The translations under genes were made by a program, and so were the position numbers. A stretch of DNA of 64,000 bases from Caldicellulosiruptor bescii DSM 6725. GTDB taxonomy: Bacteria; Bacillota; Thermoanaerobacteria; Caldicellulosiruptorales; Caldicellulosiruptoraceae. The notes beneath the pieces were generated by a model. That model ran no database searches. It saw nothing but the letters and a program-made list of their open reading frames with translations, and was not told the DNA's origin. Location: NCBI RefSeq assembly GCF_000022325.1, contig NC_012034.1, forward strand, positions 2,045,501 through 2,109,500. Direction: 5' to 3'. The number at the start of each line of letters is the position of its first letter. The stretch's first letter is position 1. Positions 43,573 to 52,212 of the stretch are shown piece after piece.

Positions 43573-44244
43573 TTATTCAAATAAATAAAAACCCATTTTT
43601 CTTAGCAAATAAGGTGTAATTTTGTTAGTCACAGGAAGCTTGTTTTTCTTCTGAAATAAATTAATTGCATACTCCAGTGTAGGTCCGTATTTGCCATCAA
43701 TATCGCCATAGTAAATACCAAGTTCTTTAAGCCTTCTTTGAACTGCCATAACATCCACGCCAGTATCACCAGGGTAAATTGTTCTAAAACCGTTTCTAAA
43801 CTCTCCATATATACCTTCTGAAATTACTACTGTTGTTCCAATAGGAATATATAAAAAGAGTTCCTTTACATCCTTATTCAGCATTCTGATACAGCCTTTG
43901 CTTACATGAGCTCCTATGTAACTTTCATATATTGTTCCATGAATTCCATATTTGCCATAGGGAACATTTAGCCCCATCCACCTTCCTCCAAATCCCTCTC
44001 CCCAATAGTCTTTTGATACTATTTTAAATGTACCAATTGGAGTGGGAGTTGAAGGTTTTCCAGGTGAAACTGGATATGATTTGTATAAAATTCCATTTTT
44101 AAAGACATACAGTCTGCTGTCATCAATTGAAACATATATAAGATAAGGATTTTTATTGTGGTTTGATATACCTGAAATGGTTATTAAAGGCATCAGAATA
44201 ACAAAAATTGAGACTATAACCTTGAGTGGATTTCTTCTTTTCAT
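43573..44244 (-). CDS. L,D-transpeptidase with peptidoglycan-binding domain
   Basis: 223 residues. A membrane/signal segment (VIVSIFVILMPLITISG) is followed by a YkuD domain with YGIHGTIYESYIGAHVSKG and CIRM, holding the active His and Cys. The C-terminus is a PG-binding-1 domain (VDVMAVQRRLKELGIYYGDIDGKYGP). It crosslinks or modifies peptidoglycan outside the membrane, likely during envelope or cortex building. Confidence 0.9.
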   Translation of the reverse strand: MKRRNPLKVIVSIFVILMPLITISGISNHNKNPYLIYVSIDDSRLYVFKNGILYKSYPVSPGKPSTPTPIGTFKIVSKDYWGEGFGGRWMGLNVPYGKYGIHGTIYESYIGAHVSKGCIRMLNKDVKELFLYIPIGTTVVISEGIYGEFRNGFRTIYPGDTGVDVMAVQRRLKELGIYYGDIDGKYGPTLEYAINLFQKKNKLPVTNKITPYLLRKMGFYLFE

Positions 44245-44316
44245 TCTTACATTTTCAATTTTAGCACTTCAATAGATATAGTTTATGCAAAAAACAGAAA
44301 TTTTATTAAAAAATAA

Positions 44317-44352
44317 AGGTGGGGATTGAAAAATTTGTTTTTCCCCCCACCT
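44317..44352 (-). terminator. Terminator of the panBCD operon
   Basis: AGGTGGGG (44317-44324) and CCCCACCT (44345-44352) pair; on the minus strand the stem is followed by TTATTTTTTAA. It lies 18 bp after the panD stop. Confidence 0.72.
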
Positions 44353-44369
44353 CTGCAATTTAAAATTAA

Positions 44370-44756
44370 TTAACAAATACATTCAGAGTGCTCTTCTTTA
44401 TCCGAAAGTCTTACAATTTTGTTTTCATCATCTACAAACACAATCCTTGGTTTGTGATTATAATACTCTTCCATGGTAAGAAGACAGTATGCCATTATAA
44501 TTATCTTATCGCCCACCTGCACAAGACGTGCTGCTGCTCCATTTAGGCAAATGGTTCCGCTACCTTTTTCCCCTTTTATCACATAAGTTTCAAATCTTTC
44601 ACCGTTGTTTATATTCACAACCTGCACTTTTTCATTTTCATATATTCCAGCTGCTTTCATCAATTCCTCATCAATTGTGATACTACCCACATAGTTTAGA
44701 TTTGCCTCTGTAACGGTTGCTCTGTGAATCTTAGACTTTAAAACTTCAATGAACAT
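44370..44756 (-). CDS. panD: Aspartate 1-decarboxylase
   Basis: 128 residues. [21 protein letters not shown] followed by [12 protein letters not shown]: the Gly-Ser bond is where the proenzyme self-cleaves to form the pyruvoyl cofactor. Also [19 protein letters not shown]. It makes beta-alanine for pantothenate. Last gene of the pan operon, 5 bp after panC. Confidence 0.95.
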   Translation of the reverse strand: MFIEVLKSKIHRATVTEANLNYVGSITIDEELMKAAGIYENEKVQVVNINNGERFETYVIKGEKGSGTICLNGAAARLVQVGDKIIIMAYCLLTMEEYYNHKPRIVFVDDENKIVRLSDKEEHSECIC

Positions 44757-44761
44757 CTTTT

Positions 44762-45610
44762 CTATTTCGCCTCCACCACAATGTTGTCTATAAGTCTTGC
44801 CTTTCCAACAAAGACTGCAAGAGCTATCAAAACCTTTCCCTCAACTTTTGAGATTATCTCAAACGTATCATTGTTTACAAACTCAATGTAATCAATCTTT
44901 GTGTATTTCTCCTTTAAAATCATCTCTTCCATAGCCCTTTTTATGCTTGATACATCCTTTTGGCCTTTTTCAATCATCTCTTTTGCCAAATTCAAAGCTC
45001 TGTACAAAACGGTTGCAGATTTTCTCTCCTCTTCAGAAAGATATACATTTCTTGAGCTCATTGCAAGACCATCTTGTTCACGCACAATCGGACATGGAAC
45101 TATCTCAACGTCAAGATTTAAGTCTTTTACCATCTGCTTTATGACTGCAAGCTGCTGAGCATCCTTTTGACCAAAGTATGCTCTGTCTGGATTTACAATG
45201 TTAAACAGCTTTAATACGACTGTTGCAACACCGTCAAAATGACCCGGCCTTGATTTTCCGCACATTATTTCTGTTATTTTTTTCACTGACACAACTGTCT
45301 TAAAATCTTCTGGATACATCTCTTCTACCGACGGATAAAATATATAGTCAACACCCTCTTTTTCGGCAAGGCTTTTATCTCTTTCAAAGTCGCGCGGGTA
45401 TCTGTCATAATCCTCATTGGGTCCAAATTGAATAGGATTTACAAATATGCTCATAATGGTAATATCGTTTTGCTGTTTAGAAAGCCTTACTAAGCTCAAA
45501 TGTCCTTCGTGCAGATACCCCATTGTTGGAACAAAACCTATTGATTTGCCTTCTTTTTTGAGTTTTTTTGCAATCTCTTTCATCTCCTGAATTTTTTGCA
45601 CAACAACCAT
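44762..45610 (-). CDS. panC: Pantothenate synthetase
   Basis: 282 residues. [20 protein letters not shown] (ATP-binding HxGH), [46 protein letters not shown] and MSSRNVYLS. It joins pantoate and beta-alanine. The ATG overlaps the panB stop by one base (TGATG). Confidence 0.96.
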   Translation of the reverse strand: MVVVQKIQEMKEIAKKLKKEGKSIGFVPTMGYLHEGHLSLVRLSKQQNDITIMSIFVNPIQFGPNEDYDRYPRDFERDKSLAEKEGVDYIFYPSVEEMYPEDFKTVVSVKKITEIMCGKSRPGHFDGVATVVLKLFNIVNPDRAYFGQKDAQQLAVIKQMVKDLNLDVEIVPCPIVREQDGLAMSSRNVYLSEEERKSATVLYRALNLAKEMIEKGQKDVSSIKRAMEEMILKEKYTKIDYIEFVNNDTFEIISKVEGKVLIALAVFVGKARLIDNIVVEAK

Positions 45611-46404
45611 CAGTAACTGTGCTCCTTTCCTGGAAATTCTCCTTTTTTAACCTCTTCAATGTACCTTGTCACAGCATCTTTGATCATATTCCCCACTTCA
45701 GCATATCTTTTTACAAACTTTGGCTTGAAATCTTCATACATGCCAAGCATGTCATAGCACACAAGCACCTGACCATCACAGTATGGTCCTGCCCCTATCC
45801 CAATTACAGGGACGTTTAAGCTTCTTTGAACCTCTTTTGCAACATGAGATGGTACCTTTTCAAGCACAATTGCAAATACCCCAGCTTTCTCAAGCTTTTT
45901 AGCATCTTCCACAAGTTTTTTGGCTTCAGCTTCTTCCTTTGCTCGAAGGTCATAGCCTCCAAAGATGTTCACAGACTGAGGTGTCAGCCCCAAATGTCCC
46001 ATAACAGGTATCTGGGCCTTTATGACAGCTTCTATCTTATCATATACATCGTCGCAGCCTTCCATCTTGACTGCATATGCCCCTGCACGAATTAACCTTC
46101 CTGCATTTTTCACAGCTTCTTCAATTGTCGTGTGGTATGACAAAAACGGCATGTCAGCAACAACCATAGAATATTTTGCACCTCTGCTAACCGCTCTTAC
46201 ATGATGCTCCATATCATCCATAGTAACAGGAATTGTAGAGTCATAGCCAAGGATCACCATACCGAGAGAGTCACCAACAAGTAGGATATCTACAGAGCAG
46301 CTATCAAATATTTTGGCAAATGTATAGTCATAAGCAGTAATCATGGTGATCTTTTCGCCCTTTTGCTTTTTTTCAAAAAGCGTCTTGGTTGTCACCTTAT
46401 TCAT
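45610..46404 (-). CDS. panB: 3-methyl-2-oxobutanoate hydroxymethyltransferase
   Basis: 264 residues. KKQKGEKITMITAYDYTFAKIFD, VDILLVGDSLGMVILGYDST, AVKMEGCDDV, VMGHLGLTPQSVNIFGGY and IGIGAGPYCDGQVLVCYDMLGM. It makes ketopantoate. Overlaps the DUF2520 gene by 4 bp. Confidence 0.96.
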   Translation of the reverse strand: MNKVTTKTLFEKKQKGEKITMITAYDYTFAKIFDSCSVDILLVGDSLGMVILGYDSTIPVTMDDMEHHVRAVSRGAKYSMVVADMPFLSYHTTIEEAVKNAGRLIRAGAYAVKMEGCDDVYDKIEAVIKAQIPVMGHLGLTPQSVNIFGGYDLRAKEEAEAKKLVEDAKKLEKAGVFAIVLEKVPSHVAKEVQRSLNVPVIGIGAGPYCDGQVLVCYDMLGMYEDFKPKFVKRYAEVGNMIKDAVTRYIEEVKKGEFPGKEHSY

Positions 46405-47249
46405 TTTTTTTCACCACCTTTTACATTTATAAATTGTTGAAGTTTTTCGCAGACACTTTTATCTCCCTTTTCAAATATCAGATCTGCCGCAAGCTTTAAA
46501 AGTTCTAAAAAAGTAGTTTTCTTTTCATCTGGCAAAGCATTGTAGTGTTTTTGAAGTGTCAAAATATCGCCTCTTGCGGCAGGTCCTGTCAAACAGTTAA
46601 GTCTATCCTTTAAAAAATTTTCAAGTGATGCAGAAGAAAGAGGCTTTATTATAGAAAAAATGACCTCATCTTCAAGTCCAATTTTTTTATAAAGCAAATA
46701 CGAAAAGTTCAAAAGAGCTATAAGGTAATTTGAAGCAACTGTTGCTGCAAGATGATAAACTACTTTGTCCTCTTTTTTGAGCTCTATATATTTATTCCCT
46801 ATTTTCTGCAAAATTATCTTGGCAATCTTTTCGCCTTCATCATCCCCTTCTAAAGAAAATACTGCTTTTTTTAAGAGCTGAACATCTTCAGGCTGCCCTC
46901 TTAGAGTCTGAATAGGATGAAGAGAAAATTTCCCTCTGCACTTGGCTTTAATAGCATCTGAGGTCAGTGCACCTGACAAGTGACCAATCACCTTTTGTGA
47001 CAAATGCGGTGAATAAAGGTTTTTAGAAACTTCTTCTATGAATGTATCAGAAATGGCTATAAAAATCACATCAGAAGCCTCTACAAGATCTTCAGGACTT
47101 TCAAATACCTGCGTTTTTGTCATGGAAGAAGCTTTTGAGGCTTTTTCATATGTTCTGTTATAAAACCCTGTAATCTCAAGCCCATGCTCTTTGAAATAAA
47201 GCGCAAGAGAAATTCCAGCTTTAGATGCCCCATAAAAACCTATTTTCAC
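46401..47249 (-). CDS. DUF2520/Rossmann-like dehydrogenase in the pan operon
   Basis: About 283 residues from a GTG at 47247-47249 after GGAGGT. N-terminal KIGFYGASKAGISLALYFKEHG Rossmann fold, FSLHPIQTLRG, GDDEGEKIAKIILQKIGNKY, and the C-terminal DUF2520 helices (AATVASNYLIALLNFSYLLYKKIG). In many bacteria this gene type sits with panBC, and it has been thought to act as ketopantoate reductase or in a related step; no panE is present here, so that role is plausible but unproven. A longer frame to 47336 would read through the leader hairpin. Confidence 0.85.
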   Translation of the reverse strand: MKIGFYGASKAGISLALYFKEHGLEITGFYNRTYEKASKASSMTKTQVFESPEDLVEASDVIFIAISDTFIEEVSKNLYSPHLSQKVIGHLSGALTSDAIKAKCRGKFSLHPIQTLRGQPEDVQLLKKAVFSLEGDDEGEKIAKIILQKIGNKYIELKKEDKVVYHLAATVASNYLIALLNFSYLLYKKIGLEDEVIFSIIKPLSSASLENFLKDRLNCLTGPAARGDILTLQKHYNALPDEKKTTFLELLKLAADLIFEKGDKSVCEKLQQFINVKGGEKK

Positions 47250-47274
47250 TTCAAAATACCTCCACATAAAACTA

Positions 47275-47301
47275 AAAAAGGCAGAACAGAGTCTGCCTTT
47301 T
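47275..47301 (-). terminator. Attenuator-like hairpin in the pan leader
   Basis: AAAGGCAGA and TCTGCCTTT pair with a 6-nt loop and are followed on the minus strand by TTTTTTAG. It lies about 30 bp before the DUF2520 start, inside the leader, so it can act as a regulated terminator. Confidence 0.6.
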
Positions 47302-47470
47302 CTTTGCTTGAAAAAAATTTTGTTTCCCAAGCTCATATGCAGTCCCTGTTCTTTAAAAATCAGGGCAGCTTTTTAATTTTTTCAGTTTTAAACTTTTAAA
47401 TTTTAAGAATCTTAAAAGTATGGCTCGACTATTTTGTCGATGCCATCTTTTTATATTAATTATACCACAT
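47302..47470 (-). ncRNA. Structured leader RNA of the pantothenate operon (possible pan motif)
   Basis: Downstream of a TGTGGTATAAT-like -10 near 47457-47464, the leader can form ATGGC-a-TCGAC/GTCGA-GCCAT, a 10-bp stem with a bulged A, and later CCCTG/CAGGG inside AAGCT/AGCTT. These sit before the attenuator hairpin. The pan RNA motif upstream of panB has bulged A residues in a stem; the match here is suggestive only. Confidence 0.35.
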
Positions 47471-47561
47471 GTTAGCGAAAAATATAGTGTTATTTTTTAT
47501 ATTTGAAAGGGTATTAATATGACTGTAAATCAAAATTTAAAATATGAGAGGTGCAGTCCAG

Positions 47562-48080
47562 ATGAGAAGTGAAAAAATCCTTGAGATGTTAAATGAACAG
47601 TTAAACAGAGAACTATTCTCAGCATACTTTTATACAGCAATGGAAGCATATTTTGCTTCACAAAATTTAGACGGTTTTGCTCACTTTTTCATGGTCCAAA
47701 CAAAAGAAGAGCTTGACCATGCAAGATTGATATTTAACTATATAAACAAAATAGGTGGAAGAGTAATTTTAAAAGAACTCAAGCAACCAAAGATAGACTA
47801 TTCATCACCTACAGAAGTTTTTGAACTTGCACTTTCACATGAACGGTTTATAACCTCTTCCATTCATGAGATTGCAAAGGCAGCTTTGGATGAAAAAGAC
47901 CTAACCACCCACAATTTTTTGCAATGGTTTATAAACGAACAAGCTGAGGAAGAAGAAACAATGGACAAGATTTTAAGAAAGCTAAAATTCATAAAAGAAG
48001 ACCCAAGCGGACTTCTGTTTTTGGACAAAGAACTTTCAACAAGAGTGTATACACCGCCATCTATTATGCAGGAAAATTAA
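47562..48080 (+). CDS. ftn: Ferritin
   Basis: About 172 residues of the non-heme ferritin family. MLNEQLNRELFSAYFYTAMEAYF and TKEELDHARLIFNYINKIGG carry the ferroxidase Glu, Glu and His; later ITSSIHEIAKAALDEKD and FLQWFINEQAEEEETMDKIL. It oxidises and stores iron in the cytoplasm. Start ATG at 47562 after GAGGTG. The IS copy 2 lies 5 bp after its target duplication following the stop. Confidence 0.93.
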   Translation: MRSEKILEMLNEQLNRELFSAYFYTAMEAYFASQNLDGFAHFFMVQTKEELDHARLIFNYINKIGGRVILKELKQPKIDYSSPTEVFELALSHERFITSSIHEIAKAALDEKDLTTHNFLQWFINEQAEEEETMDKILRKLKFIKEDPSGLLFLDKELSTRVYTPPSIMQEN

Positions 48081-48094
48081 AATACATCCAGTTT

Positions 48095-49192
48095 TTAGTG
48101 GCACGTGGTGAAGACATATTTACCACCTAATTTATTACAGAATAGAGAATAAAAAGTTCCTACTTTCTTTAATAAGTCTTCAAGAAGTAAAGTAGGGAAC
48201 TGAAACACATGGGAGGAGACCAGAGTTTTAGAATCTATGAATTTTTCAAATGGTGTCCTCCCATTCATACCTTTACCATTATGAGGTCTAAAAAAGTTCC
48301 ACGTATCCTGCCACCTTTGAGCTCGTTGAATAAAGTCATCTTTGTTTTTACATCTTTCGGCATGAATCATTAAAAAATATTCGTCATCTGCTCTATGTGA
48401 ATTTTCAATTACCCCCATAAGATGTTTTGCTCTTGGTGGAATAGGATTTAGTTCTACACCCAAAATAGAAAACATCTCATTCCACTCCTTTAGCTTTCTT
48501 TCACTTCCTCCGCAAAATTCTTCTCCATTGTCCAATCGGATTTTTATTGGGTTTCTTACATTATGCGTTCTTAGCCATAAAGCCACCAAGGATATAAACA
48601 TAAAGCCAAAAGCAGATGAAAGTTCATAGGAGTAGGCTGTAAATCTTGCTCTTGTTGCAATGTCTATCATGTTCCACTCATAGCAAGGTAAATTGTGTTT
48701 TTTCATATGTTCATATACCTCTTCAGGAAGACTGTCTTTATCTAAAAGATGTTTTGTATCAAGTTGAAATTCAGAAAATGGAATGAGGGCTTCATAATCG
48801 TACAAACTTCTTTCACCCTTTTTTGTCTTTCTTGATTTTCTTGGTATAGCATTTCTTTTGAGAATAGACTTTATTGTATTTTCGCTTATTTTAATACCAT
48901 ATTTTCTGAGCAGGTAAAGAGACAAACGTCTGTATCTGAAGCCAGTTCTTTTAGATTCCTCGATAATGAGATTTTCAAGTTCAGTAGAAAGTTTTCTGGG
49001 GCAAGTTTTAGGTTTTCTTGATTTATCCTCAAGGGGACCATATATTGCTCTTCTGACAGTATGTCTTGATACACCTAATATTTTAGCAGTTCTTGATACG
49101 TTTTTGTTATTATTTTCAAACACTTTTCGGATTAATTCCCTTGCTTTTTCGGGAGATATTTTTCTCATTTCATGATATGATATAATATTCAT
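48095..49192 (-). CDS. DDE transposase (IS481-like integrase core), copy 2
   Basis: About 365 residues, identical to copy 1 except NAIPRKSRK for NAIPKKSRK and the last residues. Here too the stop codon is outside the element: the codon after TGC is CAC, then TAA, both from the target duplication. HTH, D, D and E positions are as in copy 1. Start by analogy at 49192. Confidence 0.88.
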   Translation of the reverse strand: MNIISYHEMRKISPEKARELIRKVFENNNKNVSRTAKILGVSRHTVRRAIYGPLEDKSRKPKTCPRKLSTELENLIIEESKRTGFRYRRLSLYLLRKYGIKISENTIKSILKRNAIPRKSRKTKKGERSLYDYEALIPFSEFQLDTKHLLDKDSLPEEVYEHMKKHNLPCYEWNMIDIATRARFTAYSYELSSAFGFMFISLVALWLRTHNVRNPIKIRLDNGEEFCGGSERKLKEWNEMFSILGVELNPIPPRAKHLMGVIENSHRADDEYFLMIHAERCKNKDDFIQRAQRWQDTWNFFRPHNGKGMNGRTPFEKFIDSKTLVSSHVFQFPTLLLEDLLKKVGTFYSLFCNKLGGKYVFTTCH

Positions 49193-49366
49193 AGTAGGCT
49201 GTCCTCCCATCCTGGTAGTTTTTTGATTTTTCTTTTGAATGGGAGATTACACTTTTTAATTAATATTCATGTCAGGATGGAGGCAGCCTCAATTCTTTTT
49301 ATGAGTTTCTCCTCACTATTTTCGCACATTCTTTCGCTGTGGTAAATATCTCTACACCTATTCGAG
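48100..49366 (-). mobile_element. 1267-bp insertion sequence, copy 2 (inverted relative to copy 1)
   Basis: Same length and ends as copy 1, in opposite direction. The 15-bp direct repeat CATCCAGTTTTTAGT is at 48085-48099 and 49367-49381. The pair flanks about 5.9 kb holding coat, L,D-transpeptidase, pan and ferritin genes. Confidence 0.9.
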
Positions 49367-49456
49367 CATCCAGTTTTTAGTCCTATTGATTTTAGAGCAC
49401 TTTTGCACTATACTATATTAGATGATAAAAATTTTTGAATGAAGGTGACCAAAGAG

Positions 49457-49678
49457 ATGTTTTACACATTCGTTTGCAACAGCTGCCAAGAAGTTTTTGA
49501 AATAAGAGCGTCCATTTCAGAAATCTCTAATGGTCTTAAAATCAGTTGTCCAAAATGTGCGTCAAATGATGTCACAAGAGATTATTCAAAAATAAACATT
49601 GGGCTATCCGCAGGAAGCGGTGCAAAAAGTAGCAGTTGTAGCACCTGTTCAGGCTCAAGAGGTTGTTGTGGAAGTTAA
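49457..49678 (+). CDS. FmdB-type zinc ribbon protein with Cys/Ser-rich tail
   Basis: About 73 residues. A zinc ribbon with CNSC and CPKC pairs (FVCNSCQEVFEI; LKISCPKCASNDV) resembles FmdB/regulator zinc ribbons. The tail SSSCSTCSGSRGCCGS is unusual, with five cysteines. Start ATG at 49457 after AAGGTGA. Function unknown. Confidence 0.7.
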   Translation: MFYTFVCNSCQEVFEIRASISEISNGLKISCPKCASNDVTRDYSKINIGLSAGSGAKSSSCSTCSGSRGCCGS

Positions 49679-49791
49679 AGATACATCCCAACTCTGCAAA
49701 GCGGCTGAGTAAAGTACAGAGCAAATTTGAAAAATGTTATTGACAAACTCAAAAGAGCTCTTTATAATATATATTGCAAAGTCAATGAGGT

Positions 49792-49879
49792 GCCGAGATG
49801 GTGGAATTGGCAGACACGCTACTTTGAGGGGGTAGTGGGCGTTATGCCCGTGCGAGTTCGAGTCTCGCTCTCGGCACCA
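49792..49879 (+). tRNA. tRNA-Leu (GAG)
   Basis: 88 nt with CCA. Acceptor GCCGAGA/TCTCGGC, long variable arm (TGGGCGTTATGCCCGT region), anticodon stem CTACT/GGTAG with loop TTGAGGG, anticodon GAG. Confidence 0.93.
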
Positions 49880-49947
49880 GTTAAAAAGCAAATAAGGCCC
49901 TGTAAAAAAGGGCTTTATTTTTTATTTAACAATTGAAAAGCAGATGC

Positions 49948-50024
49948 GCGCCCATAGCTCAATTGGATAGAGCATCAGACTACGGATCTGAGGGTTGGGG
50001 GTTCGAGTCCTCCTGGGCGCGCCA
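49948..50024 (+). tRNA. tRNA-Arg (ACG), candidate integration site
   Basis: 77 nt with CCA. Acceptor GCGCCCA/TGGGCGC, anticodon stem TCAGA/TCTGA with loop CTACGGA, anticodon ACG. The island of excisionase, toxin-antitoxin and helicase genes begins right after its 3' end. Confidence 0.93.
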
Positions 50025-50070
50025 GATAAATCAAAGGTTCTGAGACTTGAGAAAAATTTACAAATAGCAT

Positions 50071-50092
50071 TTTGACACCTATTTGACACCTA
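50071..50092. repeat. 11-bp tandem direct repeat near the tRNA-Arg attachment region
   Basis: TTTGACACCTA occurs twice back to back. Such direct repeats next to a tRNA 3' end are like integrase or excisionase arm sites; no integrase gene is present. Confidence 0.55.
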
Positions 50093-50170
50093 CACGAAAT
50101 AAGTTTTGGATTAACTAAAACTAGCATGAAGATAGCCGAATGTGTATGGAATTAATCATGCATAAACAAA

Positions 50171-50198
50171 AAGGGAAGGTTACAATAAGCCTTCCCTT
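50171..50198 (-). terminator. Terminator of the excisionase gene
   Basis: AAGGGAAGG and CCTTCCCTT pair with a 10-nt loop, followed on minus by TTTTTG. It overlaps the stop codon of the excisionase gene. Confidence 0.65.
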
Positions 50199-50412
50199 AA
50201 ATTTTTATCTCAGGATTGTTTTTTAACCACTCCCAGAACAAGTCCTTTGGAATAAGGATTCTACGGCCTATCTGGATTTTTGGGAATCCTTTGGAATGAA
50301 CAAGTTTTGAAGCCAACTTATAACTCACTCCCAGCAGTTTTGCAACTTCTTCTATGCTATAAGTAGCTCTTTTGATTTTTTCTCTTTGTTTCTGAAGATT
50401 TATTATTTCCAT
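50197..50412 (-). CDS. Excisionase-like DNA-binding protein
   Basis: 71 residues. KRATYSIEEVAKLLGVSYKLASKLVHSKGFPKIQIG, then RRILIPKDLFWEWLKNNP: a winged helix-turn-helix of the excisionase / helix_turn_helix-17 type. The ATG at 50410-50412 follows GGAGGG. Such proteins accompany tyrosine integrases of mobile elements at tRNA genes. A degraded paralogue lies 500 bp upstream (50911-51133). Confidence 0.8.
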   Translation of the reverse strand: MEIINLQKQREKIKRATYSIEEVAKLLGVSYKLASKLVHSKGFPKIQIGRRILIPKDLFWEWLKNNPEIKI

Positions 50413-50852
50413 AAATATCCCTCCTTTGAAGATTTTATTTAAAATCTGAGACAAACCCGCTAAAAGTGCAATATGCTTCATTCATTCAGACACAAAAAAG
50501 TAAATAGTCCGCGAACCCACTTGTTAAGCCTGTAACCATATAAAAACGCCAGTTTGGCAAGTACGACAACCATGAAAAGCTTCCTAAACTAGTTGCTTCT
50601 GAAAATCTTCTCTCCTGTAACATCACTTACAAATTTATTTGAAAATTGATTTTGAATTTTTTGGAATTCCTCAAGAAGTGTGATGAGAAAAAGTTAATTT
50701 GGGTGGGTGTCTCTCTCAGAATACAGACCTTTGCTTTTGAGATGATTTTTTTACAATAACTTTGAAACACTAAAAATGAGAATAAATTCATTTATCAATA
50801 TGTACCAGCAGATTATTCTCAACTTAATTTGTGTTTTTTCCTAAAAAAAATA
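50413..50852. other. Non-coding remnant between two excisionase genes
   Basis: No gene recognised. AT-rich, without ORFs that look real. It holds upstream sequences of the excisionase gene. Confidence 0.4.
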
Positions 50853-50876
50853 AATGGGAGAGTTTTCCCTCCCATT
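50853..50876 (-). terminator. Terminator after the excisionase pseudogene
   Basis: AATGGGAG and CTCCCATT pair, followed on minus by TATTTTTTTT. Confidence 0.65.
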
Positions 50877-50910
50877 CCCTTGATTCAAAAGCTTCTGGAG
50901 CAATTGCACT

Positions 50911-51133
50911 TTATATTTTTACTTCTGGATTGTTTTTTAGCCAGTCCCAAAATGATTGTTTTGGAATAACCATACGACGTCCAATTTGGATTTTTGGAAA
51001 AGTTTTCGTATGAACTAATCTTGCTGCCAATTTGCAACTTATTCCTAATATTTCAGCAATTTCCTTTATGGTGTATGGTGTAAGTTACTCTTTCAATTTC
51101 TTCTTTTTGATGTTGAATATCTCTCATTTCCAT
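50911..51133 (-). pseudogene. Frameshifted excisionase paralogue
   Basis: Reading from ATG at 51131-51133, the protein MEMRDIQHQKEEIERVTYTI matches the first excisionase, then shifts frame. A tandem 7-bp duplication (ATGGTGT twice at 51068-51081 on plus) causes the shift. Removing one copy gives TIKEIAEILGISCKLAARLV, then HTKTFPKIQIGRRMVIPKQ and FWDWLKNNPEVKI, which matches the intact paralogue throughout. Confidence 0.8.
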
Positions 51134-51178
51134 TACTTCTCTACCTCCAGTAGGAAATACAGTTTCTAAAAATAAAAA

Positions 51179-51212
51179 AAGAGAAGTCTCTTCAAAAGGA
51201 GCTTCTCTTCTC
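51179..51212. terminator. Possible terminator upstream of the excisionase pseudogene
   Basis: AAGAGAAG-t-CTC pairs with GAG-CTTCTCTT around an 8-nt loop, A-rich on one side. Confidence 0.45.
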
Positions 51213-51797
51213 GATTCGTACAGACCTTCTTTCCCACCTGGAGTTCTTGTTACTTATGCGTTTTTTATTCATTTACTAAATCTTTTCAATAATCAAGCAA
51301 AAAATTGGGTAAAGCATCATTAAACCACCCTGTTATCTTTAAAAAAGTTTTACTTCGTTTAAACTGTTCTGCAACCTTTTCATCCGTTTATACCTGGAAC
51401 TTAATATCTTCCGGTATATTTGAATAGAGCACATAATTTGCTTGCACCTAAAATAAATCTGTCAAAAAAATAAAGAGCCCCAAAGGATTGTTTTCCTTTG
51501 GAGCTTCTATGCTGCTTTGCCCTAATTTACTTCACAAAATACCGAACAAAAATGAACTTTTTGTATTAACAATCAGATGGGCACAATAAGGCTTGTTAAT
51601 AATATAGCACATCTTAATCCTCCCTGTCAAGTATCGTTAGTCGTTGGATAGTGTCAAGAGTTTGTAGGGAAATTTTTTTAAAATACGATTGCATTTAAGA
51701 GATCTCCAGAACTTAAGGTTTTTAATACTCTAAACAACAAATCAATTTTTCCTCTCTCCAGAATTGGTATATTACTCCTTGTCTCCTCAACCTGCTT
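51213..51797. other. Non-coding island remnant
   Basis: No gene recognised. One hairpin CCCCAAAGGA/TCCTTTGGAG is near 51480-51505. Likely decayed mobile-element sequence. Confidence 0.4.
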
Positions 51798-52075
51798 CTA
51801 TACCCTCTTAATATTTTTTTTCATAATCTCTTTCACCACTCTTTCCCTTTTGTCTCTCTTTTCTGCTTTCTGACAAATCTCATTTAAATATTCCTCTCTT
51901 AAGTTTACACCATTATACTTCAAGCTCAATAACTTTATCATTACCTCTGCTCCTTCTTCGCTCCATCCTCCTGGTCTTGAACTCATCTTATCAGCTAATA
52001 CATGGCTCACATGCCTTTCTTCACCAGATCCTTTTGTAATTCTATTATCTATCTCAGGAGTTAAAATAAATTAGT
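51798..52075 (-). pseudogene. ISLre2 (UPF0236) transposase C-terminal fragment
   Basis: The frame reads PEIDNRITKGSGEERHVSHV, then LADKMSSRPGGWSEEGAEVM and IKLLSLKYNGVNLREEYL. The HVSHVLADKMSSRP-GWS segment is the hallmark of ISLre2 transposases near the C-terminus. Only about 90 residues remain, so the element is dead. Confidence 0.75.
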
Positions 52076-52212
52076 GTCCACTATATAATCAGTATTGAAA
52101 AATCACCAAAATGGGCTCACGATTTTAAAGAAAAACGAAATTTTTGAAACCATTAAAAATAAGGCTATCAAACAAGTACTAAAGGAGTTAATTCTATGGA
52201 AAACATTTCTCA

